From the NCBI GenBank assembly GCA_902158735.1, contig CABGHG010000010.1, forward strand, positions 1-23,472: DNA of 23,472 nt, given 5' to 3'. The notes below the pieces were generated by a model that was not told the DNA's origin, searched no databases, and saw nothing but the letters and a program-made list of their open reading frames with translations. Source of the DNA: Candidatus Methanolliviera sp. GoM_oil. Lineage in GTDB: Archaea; Halobacteriota; Methanoliparia; Methanoliparales; Methanoliparaceae. Shown here piece by piece: positions 14,781-21,024 of this stretch (positions within the stretch are counted from its first letter, which is position 1; the number at the start of each line of letters is the position of its first letter). Made by a program: the position numbers and the translations under genes.

Positions 14781-15820
14781 AGCATCTCCCTTCCCGTTCT
14801 CTCGAAGAGACCGAGAATCCTTGATATCCTCTCCATATCTCCATCTCGAATAATGACATCGTTATGTGCTCTCTTCAAGAGATAAGGATAACCGTCCGTG
14901 CTGATCTTCTTCACTTTTTCCAAAATTTCTGCAACTCCACTCTCAGATAACCTGTAAGGCAGTTCAAATTTTAAGATATTTTTAAAGTCTTCCAATCTAG
15001 CATAAAAGATCGTAAAGGTCATTCCCTTAAATAATCTATCCAACTCAGAGGTCGGAAACTTCCATTTAACGATATCTGAAACTTCCAGATACTTAGGTTT
15101 AGAATAGCCCTCTTTATTACTGAAATCTTCAAATATTGCCATATCCGGAATATTTGAGCGGAAATAGCTGTTACTTGTTGATCTCTTTGATATTGCCACA
15201 ATCTCCCTCTTTTTCTCTATAAGACGGTATATCACAAGAAGCTTTTCTAAGTATTCTAAATAGATCATCGGTTCGATATCTTCTTTGAGATCTTTTCTGA
15301 TAGTGGATAGATCGGAAGATGATTCTTCAATTTTTTCTTTCAGCGCTGGCAGATACACCTCTATCATCTCATCTTTCGTTCTTTTTGTAAGCCCCCTTAT
15401 GAAATGAGGTGGCATGATAATATTTCCTAAAATAGACCCGTCAAATAACATTATATCTATATCGTATTCCTCCAGAGCCTTCAAATTGGTCTTCATCTCG
15501 AGGATACCCATATAATTTTCCAGTCTTTCTCTGTTGTACCCATAAGGGGGAAGTATATCGACCTCACAACTTTGAAGACTCCTCATCTCATCGTTGTCAT
15601 AGATCAAACATTCTGCATCGATCGCATAGAGCATAAAACGTCTGAACTCTATCTTATTGAAGCTTCCATCACCCCCGCAGATCGTGAACTCAGAGCCATC
15701 CTCATTTATCTGCCAGTCCTTCCAAAAACTGGCCGGTCTTGACTTTATCTTAGAATTCCTGAATTTTTTGTTGATCGTCTCCTTCTTATAAAGCGTCCTT
15801 TCATAGAGAGAATCGAGCAT
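14777..15820 (-). CDS. nurA: NurA 5'-3' nuclease
   Basis: NurA is the RNase H-like nuclease that forms a complex with HerA. Of 347 residues, the catalytic Asp motifs are GGDGSFN (D51) and IMLFDGSIL (D126), as expected of the family, and a late HNDVIIRDGD motif lies near the C-terminus. The ATG follows AGGTG with short spacing. The stop overlaps the herA start (ATGA), which keeps the two subunits translationally coupled. It is divergent from the RNase P RNA gene, with about 90 bp between them. Confidence 0.9.
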   Translation of the reverse strand: MLDSLYERTLYKKETINKKFRNSKIKSRPASFWKDWQINEDGSEFTICGGDGSFNKIEFRRFMLYAIDAECLIYDNDEMRSLQSCEVDILPPYGYNRERLENYMGILEMKTNLKALEEYDIDIMLFDGSILGNIIMPPHFIRGLTKRTKDEMIEVYLPALKEKIEESSSDLSTIRKDLKEDIEPMIYLEYLEKLLVIYRLIEKKREIVAISKRSTSNSYFRSNIPDMAIFEDFSNKEGYSKPKYLEVSDIVKWKFPTSELDRLFKGMTFTIFYARLEDFKNILKFELPYRLSESGVAEILEKVKKISTDGYPYLLKRAHNDVIIRDGDMERISRILGLFERTGREML

Positions 15821-15880
15821 CTTAACACCTATATCTTATCTTAATCTTATTTCCCCTTCTCTTGCTTTAGGATGAAAACA

Positions 15881-15888
15881 TTTAAATC
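15881..15888 (+). promoter_or_regulatory. TATA box of the RNase P RNA gene
   Basis: TTTAAATC is centred about 26 nt before the first paired base of helix P1 at 15910. That spacing fits an archaeal TATA box and a transcript starting at P1. Confidence 0.6.
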
Positions 15889-15909
15889 TTGTTCCTGTAT
15901 AGACATACC

Positions 15910-16175
15910 GAGAGGAGAGGGGCGGCTGCCGGTGCCTTATGGGTGCTGAGGAAAGTCCCCCCACCACAAATAAGCGAGTAGGAGTATCTACCTCCCGAGA
16001 GGGTGGGCTCTGGCACAGAAACGACACGTCTGCACGAAAGATGACGATGATGTGGCATTTCAAGCCATTGAGGATTCGGGCAGGATCGTTGAAACGGCGA
16101 AACCTCGCAGGTGCAAGTCTTTTAGACGCTTAGATGAATGCCGCCAAAACAGAAGGGGGCTTACTCTCTCCTCTC
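15910..16175 (+). ncRNA. rnpB: RNase P RNA
   Basis: This RNA is the catalytic subunit of RNase P, which trims the 5' leader of tRNAs. Universally conserved blocks are present: GAGGAAAGTCC near 15948 (CR-I), an ACAGAAACGACACGTC-like block near 16014, GGCGAAACC in the 3' half, and AGATGAATGCCGCC followed by ACAGAAGGGGGCTTAC near the 3' end (CR-V). The ends GAGAGGAGAG (15910-15919) and CTCTCCTCTC (16166-16175) pair perfectly as helix P1, which sets the limits. The 3' end overlaps the stop of the convergent small gene by two bases. Confidence 0.95.
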
Positions 16176-16509
16176 ACTCTTTCCTTCCCTTCTTACGAAG
16201 CTCCACTTCGTACGATCGTGCAAATCTTTGATTTGCAGATATCTCTATCCTGAGTTTCTTGCTATCCCCTTCTAAGATCACAGTAGGCTCTTTACCTTCT
16301 ATCAGAAGCTCTTCAGTCTCACTTCGAATCTTTTCCAGGTTGTATTCCTCCAAAAAGGTCCTTAGCATCTCTATCTTCTCTTCCACCTCTGGTTCGTCTT
16401 CCGAAGAGATCATATATTCGTCCGCGAGTTTCCAATAATATCTTTCGGCCATGCACCCGACGCAACAGGTTAAATCCGGCTTAAACTCTATCTTAATCGG
16501 ATCTTTCAT
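16174..16509 (-). CDS. Small conserved-looking protein with a CCVGC motif, function unknown
   Basis: The 111-residue acidic protein is not recognised. An N-terminal LTCCVGCMAERYYWKLAD could bind a metal; the rest is helical and rich in Glu. Near the C-terminus the perfect palindrome TGCAAATC-TTT-GATTTGCA is translated in frame as ANQRFA, between RIEIS and RSYEVELRKKG, and looks like a small insertion. GAGGGC lies just before the ATG. It follows the MinD-like gene by 65 nt and could end that operon. It is convergent with the RNase P RNA gene. A metal role would fit the neighbours but is only inference. Confidence 0.7.
   Translation of the reverse strand: MKDPIKIEFKPDLTCCVGCMAERYYWKLADEYMISSEDEPEVEEKIEMLRTFLEEYNLEKIRSETEELLIEGKEPTVILEGDSKKLRIEISANQRFARSYEVELRKKGRKE
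16219..16237. repeat. Short palindromic repeat inside a coding region, copy E
   Basis: TGCAAATC-TTT-GATTTGCA is a perfect 8-bp stem with a three-base loop. It is read in frame by the minus-strand gene as ANQRFA, the same phase in which the hairpin in HMG-CoA reductase is read (SNRRFA). Confidence 0.6.
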
Positions 16510-16574
16510 CTTGCCCTCTTTGTGCGTGGTAAAATTTGGATAAGATAAACCTTTTGCAGAAGCAGAAAAAAGAC

Positions 16575-17402
16575 CTATTTTCCTCTTATCTTCTCAAAGA
16601 GGGACAAAAATTCCTCTTTATACTCTTCAATCTCCGTAGAAAATGCGATCCCCTTTGAGTATAGCTCGGCTATATGTCTATCATAAGGGACTCTCATCAG
16701 GATAGGAATATCTTCATCTGAACAGAAATCCTCGATGATCTTATCCTCTCCTGACTTATTTATCACGACACCAAAATTCATCTTTAATATTCTTAAAGCC
16801 TCAACTGCCATCCTAAGATCGTGCAGACCAAAAGGGTTCGGTTCGGTTACCAATATGCAGTAATCACTTCCGTGAACAGATGCGACCATCGGACAGGCGG
16901 TACCTGGGGGAGCATCGATTATATTTATACAATCCTCTTTTATCTCCTCTTTAACCACATTTATCAAAGGGGGTGCCATCGGTTCCCCGACGTTTAACAA
17001 TCCGGATGCAAATTTTATCCCATCTTCGCATCTGCCCCTCTCTAACATTCCGGTAGGGATCATCTCTTCGTCTATGGCATCCTCAGGACACGCTATTCCA
17101 CAGCCTCCACAGGCATGACACAGTTCTGGAAAGACGATCACATTATCCTTCAATACCGCCAGGGCATTGAACGCGCAAAATTCTGCGCACTTTCCACAGA
17201 AGTTACATCTCTCTAAATTCACCTTTGGAATCTTTCTAAAGACCTCAATCCTCTCATCTATCTTCGGATGCAACAATATATGGGCATTCGGTTCCTCAAC
17301 ATCACAATCGATGAAGTTGACGTCTTTAAGCGAGATCGCCAGATTCACCGCAATCGTCGTCTTGCCTGTGCCTCCCTTACCACTCGCTACAGAGATTATC
17401 AT
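16575..17402 (-). CDS. MinD/Mrp-like P-loop ATPase with an inserted double 4Fe-4S ferredoxin domain
   Basis: The 275-residue protein starts with the deviant Walker A SGKGGTGKT of the SIMIBI/ParA-MinD class. At residues 66-105 two CxxCxxCxxxC clusters (CNFCGKCAEFC and CHACGGCGIAC) form an inserted ferredoxin. A DAPPGTACP switch follows near 180. Such ATPases are linked to Fe-S cluster or metallocofactor assembly and are usually next to NifX-like genes, as here. The ATG at 17402 overlaps the stop of a 30-residue leader ORF (ATGA), and no other ribosome binding site is near, so translation may depend on coupling. Client proteins are unknown. Confidence 0.9.
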   Translation of the reverse strand: MIISVASGKGGTGKTTIAVNLAISLKDVNFIDCDVEEPNAHILLHPKIDERIEVFRKIPKVNLERCNFCGKCAEFCAFNALAVLKDNVIVFPELCHACGGCGIACPEDAIDEEMIPTGMLERGRCEDGIKFASGLLNVGEPMAPPLINVVKEEIKEDCINIIDAPPGTACPMVASVHGSDYCILVTEPNPFGLHDLRMAVEALRILKMNFGVVINKSGEDKIIEDFCSDEDIPILMRVPYDRHIAELYSKGIAFSTEIEEYKEEFLSLFEKIRGK

Positions 17403-17491
17403 GAAAAACCTATGGTTTTTTCATATCCTACGTCCACCTTCGGTAGGACTGTTCTTTTGCAAATGCTCAAAAATCCTTTGAATTTTTGCAT
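17399..17491 (-). CDS. Possible 30-residue leader ORF coupled to the MinD-like gene
   Basis: The ORF begins at an ATG 7 nt after AGAGGT and ends in a TGA overlapping the ATG of the MinD-like gene. It reads MQKFKGFLSICKRT at the start and GYEKTIGFS at the end. The DNA is almost entirely hairpins, so it may be an inserted repeat that happens to stay open. Its role could be only to carry ribosomes from the binding site to the displaced start. No homologue is recognised. Confidence 0.35.
   Translation of the reverse strand: MQKFKGFLSICKRTVLPKVDVGYEKTIGFS
17401..17491. repeat. Hairpin-rich insertion between ribosome binding site and MinD-like start
   Basis: Successive stems are ATGAAAAACC/GGTTTTTTCAT (17401-17424, one bulge), TCCTAC/GTAGGA (17426-17448) and CAAAAAT/ATTTTTG (17468-17488). 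The last resembles the CAAAAATC-AAA-GATTTTTG hairpin in HMG-CoA reductase. Without this stretch the AGAGGT element would sit at a normal distance before the MinD-like ATG. Confidence 0.5.
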
Positions 17492-17510
17492 GTGAGACCT
17501 CTAATTTGTT

Positions 17511-17837
17511 TTAGTGCGTCCAGTCTATCACGTTAACGTTTAATTTCTCTATGTTATCCTTTATCGTCTCGGAAAAAGGGCATGGAAATCCGATCGGCAC
17601 GCCCCTTGTTATACACGACGAGATGACGATTGTATCTGCCCCCTTTTCGATCATCATCTTCGCCCTCGGTATTGCTCTCTTCCCTGGGCATCCTCCACAG
17701 GTAACATAACCGATGATCTCAATATCTTCATCCTTATAAGGCTCAAATGCCAATTTTTTCTCCCTTATAACCTTAAAACACATCGTGCCTGGGCAAATAT
17801 CCTCCGTCTGCGCGCACCTTATTATCCCAACCTTCAT
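17511..17837 (-). CDS. CGGC-domain protein (putative metal-binding)
   Basis: The 108-residue protein begins MKVGIIRCAQTEDICPGTMC and contains VTCGGCPGKRAI, the motif that names the CGGC domain, followed by a conserved SSCITRG Cys and PCPFSE. Cys-rich proteins of this kind are thought to bind metals, but no reaction is established. Its ATG overlaps the stop of the upstream NifX-like gene (ATGA). It precedes the leader ORF and MinD-like ATPase in the same operon. Confidence 0.85.
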   Translation of the reverse strand: MKVGIIRCAQTEDICPGTMCFKVIREKKLAFEPYKDEDIEIIGYVTCGGCPGKRAIPRAKMMIEKGADTIVISSCITRGVPIGFPCPFSETIKDNIEKLNVNVIDWTH

Positions 17838-18199
17838 ATTCGATACGTATGCTCTTTACAGGCGTTGTCAAACGTGGCAAGTTGCAGTGTCTTTAATCTC
17901 CACTGTTCGACTGCATCCCTTATCGTTCCTGCGGCACCTACATAAACCGTTATGCCCAAGTCCTCAAACATGCCTACCGCCTTGGGCCCGAGTCCCGCGC
18001 AGAGCATAATATCTACACCATACTTCTTTATCAGCTCAGGTGGAAGACCAACTCCTCCAAGATGCTCGCTCGTATTATTAAAAACCTTCACTTCCCTTGT
18101 ATCATCATCTATTAGTGTGTAATACGGACACCTGCCAAAATGTTGATGAACGTAGGAATCCATGCCCTCACCATTTACACTCGGTATACACAACTTCAT
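17834..18199 (-). CDS. NifX/NifB-type dinitrogenase iron-molybdenum cofactor domain protein
   Basis: The 121-residue single-domain protein of the Nitro_FeMo-Co family has the conserved MDSYVHQHFGRCPYYTLID segment, the LGGVGLPPELIKKYGVD loop and the GAAGTIRDAVEQW end. These proteins carry or shuttle metal clusters; in non-diazotrophs the cargo is usually unknown. I chose the ATG at 18199 because GGTGAT ends 4 nt before it; a GTG at 18208 is part of that site. It overlaps the CGGC gene by 4 nt. Confidence 0.88.
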   Translation of the reverse strand: MKLCIPSVNGEGMDSYVHQHFGRCPYYTLIDDDTREVKVFNNTSEHLGGVGLPPELIKKYGVDIMLCAGLGPKAVGMFEDLGITVYVGAAGTIRDAVEQWRLKTLQLATFDNACKEHTYRI

Positions 18200-18209
18200 C
18201 TTAATCACC

Positions 18210-18818
18210 TTACATCATTTCAGTTCCACAGTTCGGGCATTTCATACTTGGTTTAGTTCTTGGCATCGTACACCCGCAATTTGGGCAGACGAATGGGCCT
18301 GCTGTCTGCGTGGGCGGCATTGTTCCTGCTTGCCCCATGCTTTGTCCCATACCTTGTCCCATACCACGTCCCATGCCACGTCCCATACCTTGTCCCATGC
18401 CACGTCCCATACCTGTACCCATGCCACGTCCAGACATCGGCTGACCAGTCGGTTGTTGTGTGATGCCGCCCTTCACCTCTCCACCCAAATATTTCATCAC
18501 GGCATCCTTTATCGGTATACCTTGCAGAGAAACCATCTCAACACCTGCCTGGCCAAAGACCGTCGATGCGTTCGGCCCGTAATTACCAGCGATGATGACT
18601 TTTATGCCTTCAGTTATCAGCATCTGAGCGGACTGAATTCCGGCACCACCGGTTGCCCCTGAAAAGCTGTTATTAACAGTATAGGAACTTTTTATCTCTT
18701 TTTCATCTACTTCGACTATCGTAAAAGCCGGACACCTGCCAAAGACTGGTGAGGTCATATCGTCAAGACCCCCTTTTCCACTTGAAGCAACTCCTATCTT
18801 CATGATGCTTTCACGCAT
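18210..18818 (-). CDS. NifX-like domain protein with Met-Gly repeat and C-terminal zinc ribbon
   Basis: The 202-residue protein has three parts. Residues about 6-115 form a Nitro_FeMo-Co domain (SSGKGGLDDMTSPVFGRCP, then GYN-type loop GNYGPNASTVFGQAGVEMVS). Residues about 128-165 are a GMGRGMGQ-type repeat. The end is a zinc ribbon with two CPNCG motifs. The Met-rich repeat could contribute soft-metal ligands, but this is inference. Starts at 18818 and 18803 are both possible; the second matches the usual MKIGVASSGKGG beginning. It is first in the operon with the second NifX-like, CGGC and MinD-like genes and is divergent from a winged-helix regulator. Confidence 0.88.
   Translation of the reverse strand: MRESIMKIGVASSGKGGLDDMTSPVFGRCPAFTIVEVDEKEIKSSYTVNNSFSGATGGAGIQSAQMLITEGIKVIIAGNYGPNASTVFGQAGVEMVSLQGIPIKDAVMKYLGGEVKGGITQQPTGQPMSGRGMGTGMGRGMGQGMGRGMGRGMGQGMGQSMGQAGTMPPTQTAGPFVCPNCGCTMPRTKPSMKCPNCGTEMM
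18340..18430 (-). repeat. Tandem coding repeat for Gly-Met-Gly units
   Basis: Near-identical short units of the type CCATGCCACGTCCCATACC (plus strand) follow one another and encode GMGRGMGQ units of the NifX-like protein. Unit number is likely to vary between strains through slippage. Confidence 0.7.
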
Positions 18819-18858
18819 GGGTATTAACTAATAAATTTTTCTATCGGCATTCCAAAAG

Positions 18859-18872
18859 TTTAATATTTTAAA
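18859..18872 (+). promoter_or_regulatory. TATA-like promoter of the winged-helix regulator
   Basis: TTTAATATTTTAAA is centred about 25 nt before the ATG at 18891. The spacing suggests a leaderless transcript. The region is shared with the divergent NifX-type operon. Confidence 0.5.
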
Positions 18873-18890
18873 AGGGTACAACTTTAAAAG

Positions 18891-19208
18891 ATGGACAAGG
18901 AAGAAAGTCTTAAAATAAGGCAGGAATGGCTTGAGAAGATAAAGAAAGAAGGCAAACTAAAGGATTCTGCAAAAGACAATAGGATAATTCTAACGGCGCT
19001 TCAAAATCCAGCGAGGAGAGAGATGATCAAATTTATTGGCATCAGTAATAAAAAGAGTCTTGAAGAAGTGAAAGAGAGATTCAAACCCGATCTCATCCAG
19101 GCCGAACTTAACCTCAACATATTGGAAAAAGCGCTGTTTATAAAAAAAGTCGAAGAAGATGGAGTGGTTTTTTACACCATTACCCCGTTCGGCGAGGCGT
19201 ATCTTTAG
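18891..19208 (+). CDS. Small winged-helix DNA-binding protein
   Basis: The 105-residue protein has an N-terminal charged helix (KEESLKIRQEWLEKIKKEG) and a winged helix at about 30-100. NPARREMIKFIGISNKKSLE resembles the first helices of ArsR-type regulators, and FYTITPFGEAYL ends the wing as in many archaeal regulators. Its ATG is about 25 nt from a TATA-like box, so it is probably leaderless. The divergent arrangement makes the NifX/CGGC/MinD operon its likely target (inference). No sensing Cys is present, so any signal is unknown. Confidence 0.75.
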   Translation: MDKEESLKIRQEWLEKIKKEGKLKDSAKDNRIILTALQNPARREMIKFIGISNKKSLEEVKERFKPDLIQAELNLNILEKALFIKKVEEDGVVFYTITPFGEAYL

Positions 19209-19211
19209 AAG

Positions 19212-19227
19212 TATTTTTTTTAAATTT
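19212..19227 (+). terminator. T-run terminator
   Basis: Eight consecutive T at 19214-19221 come directly after the winged-helix gene, between convergent genes. This is typical of archaeal termination at oligo-T. Confidence 0.5.
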
Positions 19228-19245
19228 GGGCCGAATTTTAACACC

Positions 19246-19734
19246 CTATATGCTTTTTAATCTTTTTTCTACCAATTCCTTATGGTATCTCTCCAAGACA
19301 TCATCTATATCTACCCCCATATCTCTTGCTACCAGTAAAGCAGATACCTCCATGCTTATTAACCCCTGAAAATCCTCCTGCGTCTTATTTATCTCTGCCA
19401 TAGCTTCTTTTTCATCTATTTTCTTCTCTTTCATAATCCTTTTGAGGATCACATCTAAACTCTTCTCTTCTTTAGATTTAGATTTAAAATCAAAATCTGG
19501 TTCTGGCTTAAAATCGTGTGGGAGATCAACTCTGTAGAAATCGAATTTTGTTCTGAGCACACCTTCTTTATCTTCCAATAGGTTCTCTCTTACAGAAACC
19601 TCAAATATCTTCTCTGCCTCTTTCTTCGAGAACCATCTTAGATCGTATGAGAGAGCAAAGATAAATTCTGATCTTGTTATCTGCCTTCTTTTTCTTAAAA
19701 ACACCTTTGCGATTATCTTTTTGAGTTCATCCAT
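19246..19734 (-). CDS. DUF2240 family archaeal protein
   Basis: The 162-residue protein has an N-terminal winged-helix-like region with FIFALSYDLRWFSKKEAEKI and LLEDKEGVLR, which matches the archaeal DUF2240 family as I recall it. A charged linker rich in Lys/Asp/Glu follows, then a helical C-terminal domain (ISMEVSALLVARDMGVDIDD). The function is unknown. A TATA-like TATTTATATAAA at 19761-19772 lies about 30 nt upstream, so it has its own promoter and a very short leader. Confidence 0.7.
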   Translation of the reverse strand: MDELKKIIAKVFLRKRRQITRSEFIFALSYDLRWFSKKEAEKIFEVSVRENLLEDKEGVLRTKFDFYRVDLPHDFKPEPDFDFKSKSKEEKSLDVILKRIMKEKKIDEKEAMAEINKTQEDFQGLISMEVSALLVARDMGVDIDDVLERYHKELVEKRLKSI

Positions 19735-19760
19735 AAGAAAGAAAAAGATAAAAAATTTGG

Positions 19761-19772
19761 TATTTATATAAA
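19761..19772 (-). promoter_or_regulatory. TATA box of the DUF2240 gene
   Basis: TTTATATAAATA on the minus strand, about 30 nt before the ATG at 19734. Confidence 0.5.
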
Positions 19773-19781
19773 GATCGCACT

Positions 19782-20489
19782 TTACCTCTTCCCCGCGGAC
19801 GCAATCAGTTCCACGTTATCGCTATCGCATATATTTTGTGGCGCGAGCGCGAAACCATTTATTGGCGGAGAGAGATGAAGTTCTGGATAGGCATTTATAT
19901 CTATGCCCGCAGATTTATACGCCGCCCAAGCGAGTTCACTGCAGTAATATTGCTCTCCCTCCACGTGCTTTGCGATTGGATAGAATAGGGGGAGACAATG
20001 CAAAATGCCATAGGATACCCCCACTTTGCTCTCACAGAATTTTACCGCCTTTCCTTTGATCCCTTCCGTCGTCTTCACCCTGTAAACTTCGACGCTGCCG
20101 GCGGTATGTACTATTTCATAATCCACCTTTCTGATCGTTATGGGCAACCCCTCCACGAGCTTGCCTTCTCCTACATACACGGCGGTGTGACCACACTGAC
20201 CTCCCAAGAGGTAAATCAGGAGTAATTCGAGGACAGGACCGAGAATCCCCATGAGCTCGGGAGGATTGAGATCACGAGAATATGCACTATAAATTATTAT
20301 ATCTCCGGGCTGCAAAATACTCAAATCCAGATCATTTCCAGCCCCACCATACGTGAGCTTCTCACCGGGATGCTTTCTCTCGTACGCATTCAACATCCCT
20401 CTCCAGAGATACTCTTCTGCCTTATTGACTATTTCGACGAGTTTTGAGATAACAGGTGGCGTTTCTCTTTCAAGATACTTCTTTTCCAT
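19782..20489 (-). CDS. Permuted papain-fold (NlpC/P60-like, YiiX-type) hydrolase
   Basis: The 235-residue protein shows the circularly permuted NlpC/P60 arrangement: LQPGDIIIYSAYS near 59-71, the catalytic His in GGQCGHTAVYVGEGKLVEG (H101) and the catalytic Cys in YYCSELAWAAYKSAG (C183). Relatives are thiol amidases or esterases acting on cell-envelope peptides or lipids; the substrate is unknown. A helix of moderate hydrophobicity (GPVLELLLIYLLGG) precedes the His. No signal peptide is visible. GGAG lies 9 nt before the ATG. A 57-residue hydrophobic ORF ends 13 nt upstream of this ATG, in an A/T-rich spacer. Confidence 0.8.
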   Translation of the reverse strand: MEKKYLERETPPVISKLVEIVNKAEEYLWRGMLNAYERKHPGEKLTYGGAGNDLDLSILQPGDIIIYSAYSRDLNPPELMGILGPVLELLLIYLLGGQCGHTAVYVGEGKLVEGLPITIRKVDYEIVHTAGSVEVYRVKTTEGIKGKAVKFCESKVGVSYGILHCLPLFYPIAKHVEGEQYYCSELAWAAYKSAGIDINAYPELHLSPPINGFALAPQNICDSDNVELIASAGKR

Positions 20490-20502
20490 TTTTTATCTCC
20501 TT

Positions 20503-20676
20503 TTAAGGTGAAGGACCAAGCAGAAAACCCAGCCCCTTCACTAAAGCGTCCAATATTCTTCCCAACCCCCAAATCAAGGGTTCTATCATGGAAATGAGAG
20601 CTTCCAACAACGGACCGGCAATCTCCAATATCGGACTAGAGATATCCAAGATCGCCTCTATTATGGGGCCAACCAT
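20503..20676 (-). CDS. 57-residue hydrophobic small protein beside the IS remnant
   Basis: The ORF runs from an ATG at 20676 to TAA and encodes an amphipathic, Leu/Ile/Gly/Pro-rich peptide beginning MVGPIIEAILDISSPILEIA and ending LGFLLGPSP, with a repeated P-[IL]-[IL]-E-A pattern of about 8-11 residues. It is not recognised. The ATG is only 6 nt inside the host side of the IS605-type remnant, and the frame runs on upstream into the remnant's TnpB tail, so the original N-terminus may have been lost. No ribosome binding site is clear. The papain-fold gene follows 13 nt after the stop. Confidence 0.5.
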   Translation of the reverse strand: MVGPIIEAILDISSPILEIAGPLLEALISMIEPLIWGLGRILDALVKGLGFLLGPSP

Positions 20677-20681
20677 ATCCA

Positions 20682-20962
20682 GTGAACTACCCCATGCTAA
20701 AGCATTGGGGCTTCCTGATTCACAGAGTAGGGTTTTACTCTCCGCAGGCTTAAAATCTCGCAGTCCCTGCGATACACAATTTACACCTCTTCGGTTTTAC
20801 AGGATACGAGGATTAATATATCCAAAGGTTTCGACTTTTCTATTGAAAAGTCTATCGACAGTATTTTCAACTTCTCGAGGAACCTACCCAACAATATTTT
20901 ACTTTAGAGGTTTAAATAGTTTTTTGTCTATCATCCCCAAGCTAAAGCATAGGGGTTTTCAT
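20682..20962 (-). mobile_element. IS605-type remnant (deleted TnpB element, MITE-like)
   Basis: Two similar terminal hairpins bound about 280 bp: CCCCATGCTAAAGCATTGGGG at 20690-20710 (right end, followed by CTTCCTGATTCA) and CCCCAAGCTAAAGCATAGGGG at 20935-20955 (left end). Between them the minus strand encodes a TnpB-like C-terminus with one stop: VENTVDRLFNRKVETFGYIN, then after a TAA NRRGVNCVSQGL and LLCESGSPNALAW. No RuvC or zinc motif remains. The left end shares GGGGATGATA with the complete element at 10726-12135, so both belong to one group and could use the same TnpA. Confidence 0.75.
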
Positions 20963-20968
20963 TATCTA

Positions 20969-20998
20969 TAAATAAAAAGAAAAAAGAAAAAAATAAAG
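20969..20998 (-). terminator. T-rich terminator after the small membrane protein genes
   Basis: On the minus strand successive T runs (up to seven T) follow the stop of the 40-residue protein by about 27 nt. This probably ends the transcript of the secreted protein and its two small partners just before the remnant. Confidence 0.45.
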
Positions 20999-21024
20999 AC
21001 GCTGGTCTATTTTCCGCCGACGAT

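Noticed and set aside
18340..18430. Possible short CRISPR-like array
   Set aside because: The repeats are contiguous without unique spacers and are in frame within a coding sequence.
18162..18662. Plus-strand ORF rich in His/Thr/Ser repeats opposite the NifX-like gene
   Set aside because: The repetitive HATSHT-type product is simply the other strand of the Gly-Met repeat; the minus-strand frame has the real domains.
20588..20971. Plus-strand ORF of 127 codons across the IS remnant
   Set aside because: It spans both terminal hairpin regions of the element and the antisense of the 57-residue ORF; it has no ribosome binding site and no motif.
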